Source of the DNA: M30B19 sp041741535
GTDB taxonomy: Bacteria > Planctomycetota > Planctomycetia > Pirellulales > Pirellulaceae
NCBI GenBank assembly: GCA_041741535.1
Contig: JBGSJV010000139.1
Span: 62,001-126,000 of the forward strand
Reading direction: 5' to 3'
Length of the DNA stretch: 64,000 nucleotides
Translations under genes and position numbers: made by a program
Shown here: in pieces, positions 17,229-25,688 of the stretch
How positions within the stretch are numbered: the stretch's first letter is position 1
Layout of the letters: each line of letters opens with the position of its first letter
The notes under the pieces: model-generated
What the model was told of the DNA's origin: nothing
Database searches by the model: none
The model's input: only the letters and a program-made list of their open reading frames with translations

Positions 17229-18314
17229 TTAACGGCGGTTGCGAAGCGCGGTTTGAATCGCCACAAATTCGCCCACGTTTTCCATGGTGAGCAGCCCCAC
17301 CAATCTGCCTTGACTGAGCACCGGGACCGTGGTGCAGGCACACGACTGCAGCTTTTGTAAGGCGACCTCTAACATCTCGCTGGCATCGACGGTGACAAAT
17401 TCGGTCTCCATCGATTCGCGCACGGACGATTCTGGTCCCAGTGACGTCAGCCCATGGATCAATCCCTGACGGGTCAACACGCCGACCACTGTGTCGTGTT
17501 CCACGACAGGAAAATCGTGCTGGGTCCCGCCCACGACGAGGCTCATGACATGCTGGATGGGATTTTCTGGATGAAGTATGTGGAACCGAGTCATCATGGC
17601 TCGCGCGACCGGCAGACCCGCCAAGGCCGATTTGAGTTGGGCGACGCTGGCTTCGGACGCGGCACCTATCCAAACAAAAAAAGCAATAAACACCAGGAAC
17701 CAGTTGCTGGACAAGATGCCAAACAACCCAAATAGCAGTGCCATCGCCTGACCGACAAAAGCGGCAATCTGCGTAGCCTGCGTGTAGTCCAGGAACAAAG
17801 CCAAGCCCGCTCGCAGGACTCGGCCGCCATCCATGGGGAACGCGGGCAACATATTGAACACGACCAAAAACACATTGACGATCAACAATCGTTCGAGAAA
17901 TGGCCCGCTGGTCACCGTCAATTCGTGCCACGGCTGAAAGCTCTGCGAAACGACAAGCCATCCAACCAACGCGACCGTGATTGCTACATTGACCAGCGGC
18001 CCCGCCAATGCGACCCAAAGTTCCTGCCGTGGTTTGTCCGGCATCCGCTCCAATTGAGCAACGCCGCCAATCGGCAACAGCGTGATGTCACGAGTACGGA
18101 TGCCGTAATAAGCGGCCATCAACGAATGCCCGAATTCGTGCAGAACCACACAAAAGAATGTCGCAAGGACAAACGCGACCGCATTCACCACATCGCCAAC
18201 ATTATGGCTAACGTTCCAATGACTATAGGCAATAAACCCGAGCAACAAAAAGAATGTGAAATGGACGTAGACACCAATGCCACGAAATTGGCCAATCTTC
18301 AGCGACCACTTCAT
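17229..18314 (-). CDS. Site-2 protease (M50) with tandem CBS domains
   Basis: 361 residues from the ATG at 18314. The zinc site is HEFGH in FCVVLHEFGHSLMAAYYG near residue 60, and the third ligand is in FNMLPAFPMDGGRVL. Six or so hydrophobic segments cover residues 10-215. The C-terminal ~120 residues are two CBS domains (HILHPENPIQHVMSLVVGG, TTVPVLSQGRLVGLLTMENV) that in relatives bind adenine nucleotides. These proteases cut transmembrane helices, often of anti-sigma factors. Directly upstream, same strand, lie genes for an ECF sigma factor, a single-pass anti-sigma-like protein and an exported DUF3106-like protein. A role in releasing that sigma factor is plausible but inferred. No Shine-Dalgarno site is evident. 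Confidence 0.9.
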   Translation of the reverse strand: MKWSLKIGQFRGIGVYVHFTFFLLLGFIAYSHWNVSHNVGDVVNAVAFVLATFFCVVLHEFGHSLMAAYYGIRTRDITLLPIGGVAQLERMPDKPRQELWVALAGPLVNVAITVALVGWLVVSQSFQPWHELTVTSGPFLERLLIVNVFLVVFNMLPAFPMDGGRVLRAGLALFLDYTQATQIAAFVGQAMALLFGLFGILSSNWFLVFIAFFVWIGAASEASVAQLKSALAGLPVARAMMTRFHILHPENPIQHVMSLVVGGTQHDFPVVEHDTVVGVLTRQGLIHGLTSLGPESSVRESMETEFVTVDASEMLEVALQKLQSCACTTVPVLSQGRLVGLLTMENVGEFVAIQTALRNRR

Positions 18315-18335
18315 GAGGCACAACCAATCCGAGTT

Positions 18336-19343
18336 TTAATTTGAATCAACGTCGCGTTTAGGTTGTTCGGCCGGAGGTGTCGGAACCGCCTCGTCCCGGG
18401 CACCCGACCTCGGAGGAGGCGGTGTTCCATCCGTTCGCGTATCTCGGGGTCTCGGCCGATCTTCAGGGCCGCCGGGTCCACCAAATCCTGGTCCACCGGG
18501 TCCCGGTCCACCCGGTCCTGGTCCACCTGGGCTGGGTCCACCCGGTCCCGGGCGGCCTAGCCCGCGCCCACGCGCCCACCGCGCCCATTCACCTAACTCC
18601 ATTCGATCATAGTAATATTCCCGCAGTTTGGCGTCGATGGAATCGGGAGTCATCTCGGGGAGCTCACTCAGCGCGACTTTTTCTTCGGCAGTCAACGACT
18701 CGTACACGGACTTGAGCATGGCGGAACTCGGCTCCATAAGCGCCCGCTGCCAACGGTAGACCAAAAGCCAACGCTCGTCCCTTCCTTCGGTCACTTTCCC
18801 TTTTCGTTCTGCCATTAATTCCGCTACACGGCCGGATAACCTGCTTTGTAAATCGTCCAATTTCGAGTCAAGTGTCGCCGCCGTCATTGGTTCCTCGCCC
18901 CGTCGCCTCTGGAGTGTTTCACGTCCCCATTGTTGAAATATTTTGAGTTCTTCCAGCGTCAGCCGCGTCGATTCATCATCCAACAAGTTCTTTTCATACT
19001 GTTGCAGCCGTAATTTTTGGACCAACTCCATCCGTTTGTTGACCGAACCCACAGACAAGTTCGCTCGATCACGATCCGATAGTGCCAGGTTCCATTCGTA
19101 ATAATGTTCCATGACGGCGCGGAGTTGGTCCGCGTCCGGGTGAGCCGCCAGTTGTTCGTCGAAGGCCCGCCATCGTTGTTGCTCGTCGGCAGACAGTGAG
19201 GAAAAGCGTTCCCACTTCCGCACCATTTCGCGTTGGTCGTCCGCCGCCATGGCCTCGAACAGCTTTTGATTCTCCTGAACCGAATCGGGCAGACTCCAGA
19301 GTCCCGCCAGTATCAACACCAAGCCAAATTTAGGGCTCCACAT
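18336..19343 (-). CDS. Exported DUF3106-like protein with Gly/Pro-rich tail
   Basis: 335 residues from the ATG at 19343, with GGAGGTG closely upstream. The start overlaps the end of the anti-sigma gene by 14 bases. A signal peptide (FGLVLILAGLWSLPDS) precedes a helical, charged region with the DUF3106-type pattern of phenylalanine/tryptophan-spaced helices (EMVRKWERFSSLSADEQQ). The C-terminus is low-complexity: repeated GPGGP units, then proline-rich and charged residues. A periplasmic helical protein between a membrane anti-sigma factor and a site-2 protease could be a stress sensor analogous to CnrX/RseB-type proteins; this is inference from position. Confidence 0.8.
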   Translation of the reverse strand: MWSPKFGLVLILAGLWSLPDSVQENQKLFEAMAADDQREMVRKWERFSSLSADEQQRWRAFDEQLAAHPDADQLRAVMEHYYEWNLALSDRDRANLSVGSVNKRMELVQKLRLQQYEKNLLDDESTRLTLEELKIFQQWGRETLQRRRGEEPMTAATLDSKLDDLQSRLSGRVAELMAERKGKVTEGRDERWLLVYRWQRALMEPSSAMLKSVYESLTAEEKVALSELPEMTPDSIDAKLREYYYDRMELGEWARWARGRGLGRPGPGGPSPGGPGPGGPGPGGPGFGGPGGPEDRPRPRDTRTDGTPPPPRSGARDEAVPTPPAEQPKRDVDSN

Positions 19344-20046
19344 TGGGCACCTCCCGCGCAAACCAGCCTTCTTTTTCCAAGCGGAGTAAGAATTCGAAAT
19401 CGCCGATCAAGTGATACTTTTCCCAGTCGCGAACCACCCCATAGGACTCAAAGAATTCGCGTTCATCCGCGGATTCCCAACGCTGCGTCACGAAATATCC
19501 CATCCCGAGAGAAAACACCATCGTCGCGGCCACGCCAACCCATACGAGGGATCGACGAAACAACTTTCCGGTCGGGCGAGTCGCCAGTTCTTTCTGCACC
19601 ACTAGCTTCATGGTGCTTTCTGTAAAGTCGGCACTACAGGTCGGACGCGGCAAACAATCCAAAGCGTCCCAAGAGTTCTGCAAAGCCGCGAGATTTTTCC
19701 GCGCCGATTCATCATCGACCAACCTTTGTTCGACCTGGCGGCGCTGGGCATCGTCCAGGTAGCCGTCTAGATAAACCACCAATTCGTCAACCGTACTCGA
19801 GACATCAATGGTGTCGGCCAGATCGTGAACGTCGGCCTCGTCTTCGGCTTCGTCTGCTGCAGCCCAATCCAAGATGTCGCCCGCACCACGATGAATTCGA
19901 TCCTCGGAAGCTCCCGACATCGGCCGCAGGTCCGCGTCCCGTCCGTACGGAGACCGTTCCTGTGGTGTCAAATCGTCGGCAGGATTGGGACTGGGGTTCG
20001 ACATTCCGATGATCCGTTCAATTTCACTCGGCCCCGTTCGCTCCAT
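19330..20046 (-). CDS. Single-pass membrane anti-sigma-like protein
   Basis: 238 residues (start at 20046, or at 20004 giving MSNPSPNPADD; neither has a strong ribosome site). The cytoplasmic half is acidic and contains ELVVYLDGYLDDAQRRQVEQ followed by RKNLAALQNSWDALDCLPR, the layout of anti-sigma N-domains, but without the HxxxCxxC zinc motif. One transmembrane helix (SLVWVGVAATMVFSLGMGYF) at about 170-190 is followed by a short periplasmic tail of about 50 residues. It lies 83 bases after the ECF sigma gene, so it is the expected regulator of that factor. Family assignment rests on layout and context. Confidence 0.75.
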   Translation of the reverse strand: MERTGPSEIERIIGMSNPSPNPADDLTPQERSPYGRDADLRPMSGASEDRIHRGAGDILDWAAADEAEDEADVHDLADTIDVSSTVDELVVYLDGYLDDAQRRQVEQRLVDDESARKNLAALQNSWDALDCLPRPTCSADFTESTMKLVVQKELATRPTGKLFRRSLVWVGVAATMVFSLGMGYFVTQRWESADEREFFESYGVVRDWEKYHLIGDFEFLLRLEKEGWFAREVPNVEP

Positions 20047-20129
20047 CCTGAGCGAATGGGTATTTAAACCACTCGACGACGCTGTTGTTCCGATCAGTTT
20101 TCACAAAAACGAGGCGATTGCCGGTCCAC

Positions 20130-20885
20130 CTATGGGTCAGGGTTGGTGCCGCCAGCCCCTGGTCTGGGCAAACCACCTTTTTCCAAATAAGGTTGCAACG
20201 CGTCCCGCAAGTTGTTTCGGGCCCGGGATAACAGCGATTTGATCGCGGGAACCGTCAGCCCCATGGTGTCCCCGATTTCTTGGTAGCTCATGTTTTCAAA
20301 CTTGGCCAACAAAACCGCCATGCGCTGCCGTTCGGATAAGGTCGCTAAGGCCAACCGCACAATTTCGCTCATTTCCAAACGATCCAATTGTCGGGCCGGT
20401 TGCAGCCCACTGGCGTCCGTCGCCAACTGTTCCATGGTCACACCGCGGCCGCCATCGGTTGGCTGCAACCCAGAGACTTGCTGCTCCCTGCGTCGCGATA
20501 ACTGCCGAACCGCGTTTTTGGCCACGTTTTGCGTGATGGTAAACACCCAGGTGGAAAATTTGGCATTCGGGACATAACTCTCGCGAGCCCGATACATGCG
20601 GAGAAAGACATCTTGGGCCAAGTCTTCCGCCAATTGCTGATTGGAGATCAAGTTTCTTAGAATCGCCAAGACGCGGTCTTGGTACTGCCGGACCAGCTGC
20701 TCAAACGCGGCCGCGTTCCCTTCCTTGACCAGGAGCATCAAACGAACGTCCGGGTCAATCAGCTCGAAGTGATTGGCGCTCACAGCAGAATCGTCGCCAA
20801 TTCGGTTGGCAATTGCCTCCTCTGGCAACCGAGGCCGTTGGCCAGTCGGTAAAGCTTGCGAGTCGGCAGGCGAATCAGCGGTCAA
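20130..20885 (-). CDS. ECF-type RNA polymerase sigma factor
   Basis: 251 residues. Region 2 shows AAAFEQLVRQYQDRVLAIL, then LAEDLAQDVFLRMYRA and KFSTWVFTITQNVAKN. Region 4 shows LATLSERQRMAVLLAKFENM with the helix-turn-helix SYQEIGDTMGLTVPAIKSLL. The start is a TTG with AGGA a few bases upstream; the first ~45 residues are unconserved, so a later start is possible. A loose linker separates regions 2 and 4. It heads the minus-strand set sigma, anti-sigma, DUF3106-like, site-2 protease. The target promoters are unknown; autoregulation is usual in such groups. Confidence 0.92.
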   Translation of the reverse strand: MTADSPADSQALPTGQRPRLPEEAIANRIGDDSAVSANHFELIDPDVRLMLLVKEGNAAAFEQLVRQYQDRVLAILRNLISNQQLAEDLAQDVFLRMYRARESYVPNAKFSTWVFTITQNVAKNAVRQLSRRREQQVSGLQPTDGGRGVTMEQLATDASGLQPARQLDRLEMSEIVRLALATLSERQRMAVLLAKFENMSYQEIGDTMGLTVPAIKSLLSRARNNLRDALQPYLEKGGLPRPGAGGTNPDP

Positions 20886-21023
20886 GAATTCCTACTCCCA
20901 ATCGAACTCGTTTGGCGGTGAATGGCCGCGCATGGGGCCAGTGGCGGGCGAGCTCTGCGTGCCGATTCCTGACCAAGTTGCCGCCCGCCAGCCTTGCTTT
21001 CAGCTGAACCCGTCAGTTGCCGC

Positions 21024-21270
21024 TAGTGCTTTGTCACCATTTAATTTTGGGGTCGGTCTGGTAAAGGGGTCAGGAGTCAATTGCCGGAACGGCCTTTCGG
21101 GTGCTTCGCACAATTGACTCCTGACCCCTTTACCAGACCCCAAGTTTTGGTTGAGACAAAGCACTAGGCTCTGTCCCCAAAGGGGTCTGACCCTTTGAGG
21201 GTATGTAACAGTTTCCGTCAAAAATGGCGTGGCCGGAGAGCGTCGAACCCGTTTTGGGGACAAAGCCTAG
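21024..21270. repeat. REP-like composite palindrome
   Basis: 21024-21166 is a long imperfect palindrome: TAGTGCTTTGTC at the left end and GACAAAGCACTA at the right, with arms containing AAAGGGGTCAGGAGTCAATT and its complement. A second unit shares the central CTAG and ends at 21270 with GGCTCTGTCCCC / GGGGACAAAGCC. The rlmN stop codon is formed at the right border. Repeats with the GGGTCAGGAGTCAATTG core are of the type mobilised by REP-associated tyrosine transposases (inference); no such gene is in the window. The gap 20886-21023 holds only the sigma-gene upstream region. Confidence 0.85.
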
Positions 21271-22502
21271 TTACCGTTGGTTGGCCCAACACCGGATTTG
21301 GCCACCAATCGCCGCAATTGACCACAGGCCGCGTCGATGTCGTCGCCTTTTCGTTGGCGGCACTTCACAACCACCCCACGATCTTCCAGTACTTTGCGAA
21401 ATCGAGCAATGGCCTGATTCGATGGCGTGGCATACGGCAAACCGGCCACAGGATTATACGGAATAAGATTCACCAACGCATCTTGTCCAGCCAAAAGATC
21501 GGCCAAGTCCTCCGCCGCTTCCAAAGTGTCGTTGATCCCACCTAATAGCACGTATTCGAAAGTCAAACGCCGACCGGTTTCCCGTTTGAACCGGGCCGCC
21601 GCTTCCATGATACCTTCCACGCCGATTTTTTCGTTGGTTGGCACAATTTGGTTGCGCAGCGAGTTGGTCGGCGCATGCAGGCTAATCGCCAATTGGTACC
21701 GCTTGCCGACTTCCAGCAAGCGGTCGATCGACTTCGTCAGACCGACCGTCGAGATCGTGATTCGCCGCGGACTAATCCCCAAACCAAAATCGGAGCTGGC
21801 AACCTCCAAGGCGGGCAACACATTAGGCAAGTTTGCTAAGGGTTCGCCCATGCCCATCATGACAATGTGACTCAACCGCTCTTCCACAGGCAAAACACCC
21901 GTGATCCTCAGCATTTGCTCCAAGATCTCGTTGACCTGCAAGCTGCGATCGACGCCGTCCAGACCACTGGCACAAAACACACACCCCATGCCACAGCCAA
22001 CTTGACTGCTGACGCAAATCGTTCGCCGCTGTTTCTCGCGAATCAACACACATTCGATGCGACCCGCTCCGTGGCGGCCGACGGGTGGAAACTCGATCAA
22101 TAATTTCTCAGTCCCGTCTTTGCTGACCTGATGTCGCACGACCTGACCCGTAAAGATCGTGAACTCGGCGGCCAAACGCTCGCGAAATGCCAATGGCAGA
22201 TCCGTCATGTCATTGAACGAGGTGGCCCGTTGCTGAAAGATCCATTTCTCAATCTGTTTGCGGCGAAACTTGGCTTGTCCGGCTACTTCCGTTACCCACC
22301 GTTCTTGCTCAACTGCCGACATCCCCAACCAGGATGGTTTGGTCGCGACTCCAGAACCAGTCGCCGGTGCGGTGCTCGCTGAAATTGAAACCAACGGCAA
22401 TGATTTGACGGTTGAAGAGACGCCAGCCGCTCCATCGCGCAAGGCAGGTTCCTGGCCGACGGCCATTTCATCAGCAGGATCAACTCCTGGCTCAGCCGAC
22501 AC
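21267..22502 (-). CDS. rlmN: Dual-specificity 23S rRNA / tRNA adenine-C2 methyltransferase RlmN
   Basis: Radical-SAM methyltransferase that makes 2-methyladenosine at A2503 of 23S rRNA and A37 of tRNAs. The cluster motif CGMGCVFCASG (CxxxCxxC) is followed by MMGMGEPLANLPNV and ITISTVGL. The C-terminal catalytic cysteine is in CRQRKGDDIDAACGQL. At 411 residues it carries ~60 extra N-terminal residues relative to relatives, which align from about MSAVEQERWV, so the GTG start at 22502 may be too early. As drawn it overlaps the end of carA by 11 bases, suggesting co-transcription. Its stop codon is completed at the border of the downstream palindromic repeat. Confidence 0.93.
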   Translation of the reverse strand: MSAEPGVDPADEMAVGQEPALRDGAAGVSSTVKSLPLVSISASTAPATGSGVATKPSWLGMSAVEQERWVTEVAGQAKFRRKQIEKWIFQQRATSFNDMTDLPLAFRERLAAEFTIFTGQVVRHQVSKDGTEKLLIEFPPVGRHGAGRIECVLIREKQRRTICVSSQVGCGMGCVFCASGLDGVDRSLQVNEILEQMLRITGVLPVEERLSHIVMMGMGEPLANLPNVLPALEVASSDFGLGISPRRITISTVGLTKSIDRLLEVGKRYQLAISLHAPTNSLRNQIVPTNEKIGVEGIMEAAARFKRETGRRLTFEYVLLGGINDTLEAAEDLADLLAGQDALVNLIPYNPVAGLPYATPSNQAIARFRKVLEDRGVVVKCRQRKGDDIDAACGQLRRLVAKSGVGPTNGN

Positions 22503-23667
22503 CGCAAGAACTCTCTTTGAATTTCAGAATCATCTCGCGGAATAGTCCAAAGAGATACTGACTGTCATGCGGACCGCTAGAAGCTTCCGGATGATACTGA
22601 ACCCCAAACGCGGGCAACTCACGGTGAGCGATCCCAGCCACCGTGTTGTCATTCATGTGACGATGGGTCACCCGCAGCTGTGACGGAAGCGATGATTCTT
22701 CCACGGCAAAGCCGTGATTCTGGGCCGTGATTTCGATCTTCTGAGTATCCAAATGCTGGACCGGTTGATTCGCTCCTCGATGTCCGAATTTTAACTTGTA
22801 CGTCTTCGCGCCGCACGCCAAGGCCAAGATCTGATGTCCCAAGCAAATCCCAAAGATCGGCAGTTTGCCCAACAAGTCACGAACCATTTGCTGAGCATAG
22901 ACCAACGGCTCCGGATCACCCGGACCATTGGACAACATCACTCCGTCCGGTTGGCAAGCCAACACCTCGGCTGCCGAACTGGTCCCCGGCATCACGACCA
23001 CATCAAATCCTTGGCTGCGCAAGTGGCGCGCGATGTTCCATTTCATGCCGAAGTCCAACAGCACCACTTTGATCCGGTCCGACGCCTGCCAAGTTGTTGG
23101 CGATTCGCCGATTCCCGTTTCAACGGATGGACCATGCCACCATGGACTCAAACCCGAATCCCATTGCCGACGACCTTCGGTGACGACCGTCTTGACCCAA
23201 TCGCTCCCTTGCATGGTTGGACTGTTTTTGGCTTTGGCGACCAACGATGCATCATTGAGGTCGATGGTCGAAATCACGCCCCGCATCGCACCTTGATCAC
23301 GCAACATGCGAACCAAACGCCGAGTGTCCAGTCCTTCTATTCCAACGACATTGTGTTGAACCAAGAATTCATTCAGATCCTGTTGAGCACGAAAGTTGCT
23401 CGTCACTGGCGAGTTCTGACGTACGACAAAGCCAGAGACAAATGGCCGACAACTTTCCATGTCCTCGGTGCACGCGCCAACATTTCCAATCAATGGATAG
23501 GCCATCGTCACAATCTGGCCTGCGTAACTGGGGTCGGACAAAATTTCCTGGTAGCCCGTCATCGAGGTATTGAAGACGACCTCGCCAAAAATTTCTCCGT
23601 CCGCTCCAAATGCTGTCCCGCTAAAGACAACCCCGTTTTCCAATGCCAACTTTGCTTTCCGCAACAT
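22492..23667 (-). CDS. carA: Carbamoyl-phosphate synthase small (glutaminase) subunit
   Basis: 391 residues, a typical CarA length. The N-terminal domain begins LRKAKLALENGVVFSG with FNTSMTGYQEILSDPSYAGQ. The C-terminal class I glutamine amidotransferase has the nucleophile in GICLGHQILALA and the His/Glu pair in VQYHPEASSGPHDS. It hydrolyses glutamine and channels ammonia to CarB for pyrimidine and arginine synthesis; carB is not in the window. The gap 23668-23945 upstream should hold its promoter; nothing specific was recognised there. rlmN overlaps its 3' end. Confidence 0.95.
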   Translation of the reverse strand: MLRKAKLALENGVVFSGTAFGADGEIFGEVVFNTSMTGYQEILSDPSYAGQIVTMAYPLIGNVGACTEDMESCRPFVSGFVVRQNSPVTSNFRAQQDLNEFLVQHNVVGIEGLDTRRLVRMLRDQGAMRGVISTIDLNDASLVAKAKNSPTMQGSDWVKTVVTEGRRQWDSGLSPWWHGPSVETGIGESPTTWQASDRIKVVLLDFGMKWNIARHLRSQGFDVVVMPGTSSAAEVLACQPDGVMLSNGPGDPEPLVYAQQMVRDLLGKLPIFGICLGHQILALACGAKTYKLKFGHRGANQPVQHLDTQKIEITAQNHGFAVEESSLPSQLRVTHRHMNDNTVAGIAHRELPAFGVQYHPEASSGPHDSQYLFGLFREMILKFKESSCGVG

Positions 23668-23955
23668 ATCCCACTCTTCGAAAACCGAATGCCCACTTGC
23701 AGCAGGTCAACGACCCACCGAATCATTAGTTTGTCTTAATGGAGCCGAGATTCAAAGGAGTGCAAGCGGTCCCGCCCTGCCGATTTCGCGATCTAATTCC
23801 GCCGAAAATCCGGTTTTTCGGTTGAGTCCGATGGTGCCGTCGGAGTGCAGTGGTTCGCAATCGGCCCTTAGCTTCGCCCAACGCCGCAGAACGCTCCTTG
23901 GCGACTGGTTTTGATTCACAAAAGGGTATTCAGGGTTAGGAATCCCGGTTTAGAT

Positions 23956-24233
23956 CAATACCGTTCAACAAAGGACTTGTTTGGCTTCCGAAGCGCTCAG
24001 CGACGCAATGCTGGGCGAGATGTATCAACCATTGGGCAAGGTGGGTCCTCGCCCAGCATTGCTCTGCGTCGCGGTTAAGCGCAATACCGTTCAATAAGTA
24101 GCAGGCACACTCCGTGTGCCGTCCGCCGCTTCTCGAAAAACGAGTGCATTTTGATGGTCACGGCACAAGGAATGTGCCTTCTACCATCATTCGCTGAACG
24201 GCATTGCGGATAAACGAAAATTGAATCGTATTG
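23956..24233. mobile_element. Outer MITE-like element, interrupted by a second one
   Basis: Left end CAATACCGTTCAA and right end TTGAATCGTATTG are inverted repeats. The flanks CGGTTTAGAT (23946-23955) and CGGTTCAGAT (24234-24243) match at 9 of 10 positions, a target duplication. The right copy contains the stop codon of the PQQ gene. Removing the nested 125-bp element and one copy of its duplication leaves about 143 bases with a long internal hairpin (GCGACGCAATGCTGGGCGAG and its near-complement). The end sequences belong to the same family as 10230-10354; the core differs. Confidence 0.8.
24082..24206. mobile_element. Nested 125-bp MITE-like element
   Basis: Ends CAATACCGTTCA / TGAACGGCATTG. 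Exactly 125 bases, and homologous along its length to the reverse complement of 10230-10354. Flanks CGGTTAAGCG and CGGATAAACG (8 of 10) look like a decayed 10-bp target duplication, so it is probably an older insertion than the cysS copy. Confidence 0.85.
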
Positions 24234-24237
24234 CGGT

Positions 24238-25683
24238 TCAGATCTCAAAACAAAAAACGTTTTGCTTATCGCGACAGAACAAGCTACCGTTGGCCAACGC
24301 GGGACTGGCCCAAGCTGGATAGCGAAACATTTGACCCGGTTCGCTAAAGCGGTGCGTCGTGACTCGTTCGTATCCCATGGCCGTCGCACGTAGTAGGAAC
24401 AACTCCCCACGTTCCGCCAACACGACCAGATCGTCCCCAGCGGCTTTGGTCAGACTGCATCGACTTAATCCCGGTTGACGCCACCTGACTTTACCTGTCG
24501 CCCATTCTACACAACGCAATTCCGCGTTGCCCGTGTGGCGACCGCTGCTGGCATAGATCAGTCCCTCATGCACCACGGGAGTACTCCAATGAGCCTGCAA
24601 GCTTTGGTCACGTGCGTTTGGTTCATCCTGCCAAACGATTCGCGGGCGACTCAAATCCGCTGGATCGAGCTCCAACAGTACGCTACCCACACTGTAGGTT
24701 TCCGATAGCAAGACTTGATTGCCAACAACGATCGGCGTCGCGGCGTTCACACTTTCCAGCAACGTGCTGCGAAACGGAAAGTGAAAATGTTGTCGCCCAT
24801 TTTCGGGATCAAAGGCCAACAACCCACTTCGACAAAAGGCCAAGCCGATCACCACGTCTTGCCCCGCAGGTTTACTCTCGCCTGGCTGTGGTTCGCTGCG
24901 CAGGGTCACGATCACGGGGGAACTATAGCTGGCCAAATCTTCGCCAACTTCGTTCAACGTCTCTCCGGTCTTGAGACTAAGGGCCACCATGGCCGTTCCA
25001 TTCGGACGAACTCGATCCAAAGCCCCCGGCGCGACCTCCAGGTCTTCAATCGGACTACCGCCGACCATGACCCACAACCGGTCGCGAAACACGATCGGAG
25101 CGCTGCCCACACCAAAAAAATTCTGCACGACGTGGTAGTCTCGATTCAAATCTCGCTGCCACAACACGTGCCCATCGTTCCAATCACGGGCGACCAACAC
25201 ACCATCAACTCCGTAGGTGATGATCGCATCGGCCGTTAGGATCGGACTGCAACGCGGCCCACCATCGTAACCGTACAGGTCCCGATACGCGGTCGGACGT
25301 TGTAGTTGCCAAACAATCTGTCCGGTTCGCGCGTCGAAACAAAACGTCCGCTCCTGATCGCCGATCCGGTCCGTTTGCACGAACCGATCACCGAGACAAC
25401 TTCCGATCGTATAACCTTCGCCCAAAGGCATTCGCCAACGCAAGGGCAAAGCAGCCCAATCCCGTTGCCGAACCGGCTGAGTCGACTGGCCGTTGCGCAG
25501 CGGTCCTAAGAAGTCCGGCCAGTCATAGCGTTCCTCATCAGCCGAGTCACCCGGAGGCGGCAACCGACTCTCCGCAACTAACGACCCACCCAGGGCGAAG
25601 GCTGGCGCAGTCAGGGGCAGGAGCGCGGTCGCGGAGGCGGTGAGCAACCAGTCTCGTCGATGAATTTGCAGCGCACGACTCAT
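24238..25683 (-). CDS. Exported PQQ-like beta-propeller protein
   Basis: 481 residues. The N-terminus has a twin-arginine signal (HRRDWLLTASATALLPLTA). The body opens with YDWPDFLGPLRNGQS, common in planctomycete PQQ-like proteins, followed by blades such as CFDARTGQIVWQLQRP, VARDWNDGHVLWQRDLN and CVEWATGKVRWRQPGL. It resembles BamB-like propellers more than true quinoprotein dehydrogenases; no cofactor ligand set is evident. It starts five bases after the M28 peptidase stop, so it is the last gene of the 31.1-24.2 kb operon. Its stop codon lies in the target duplication of the neighbouring element. Confidence 0.87.
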   Translation of the reverse strand: MSRALQIHRRDWLLTASATALLPLTAPAFALGGSLVAESRLPPPGDSADEERYDWPDFLGPLRNGQSTQPVRQRDWAALPLRWRMPLGEGYTIGSCLGDRFVQTDRIGDQERTFCFDARTGQIVWQLQRPTAYRDLYGYDGGPRCSPILTADAIITYGVDGVLVARDWNDGHVLWQRDLNRDYHVVQNFFGVGSAPIVFRDRLWVMVGGSPIEDLEVAPGALDRVRPNGTAMVALSLKTGETLNEVGEDLASYSSPVIVTLRSEPQPGESKPAGQDVVIGLAFCRSGLLAFDPENGRQHFHFPFRSTLLESVNAATPIVVGNQVLLSETYSVGSVLLELDPADLSRPRIVWQDEPNARDQSLQAHWSTPVVHEGLIYASSGRHTGNAELRCVEWATGKVRWRQPGLSRCSLTKAAGDDLVVLAERGELFLLRATAMGYERVTTHRFSEPGQMFRYPAWASPALANGSLFCRDKQNVFCFEI

Positions 25684-25688
25684 GGTGC

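Noticed and set aside
17041..18018. 325-codon minus-strand frame overlapping the site-2 protease
   Set aside because: Wrong frame: the protease frame has HEFGH, the NPDG-like motif and CBS domains; this one is Arg/Cys-rich noise.
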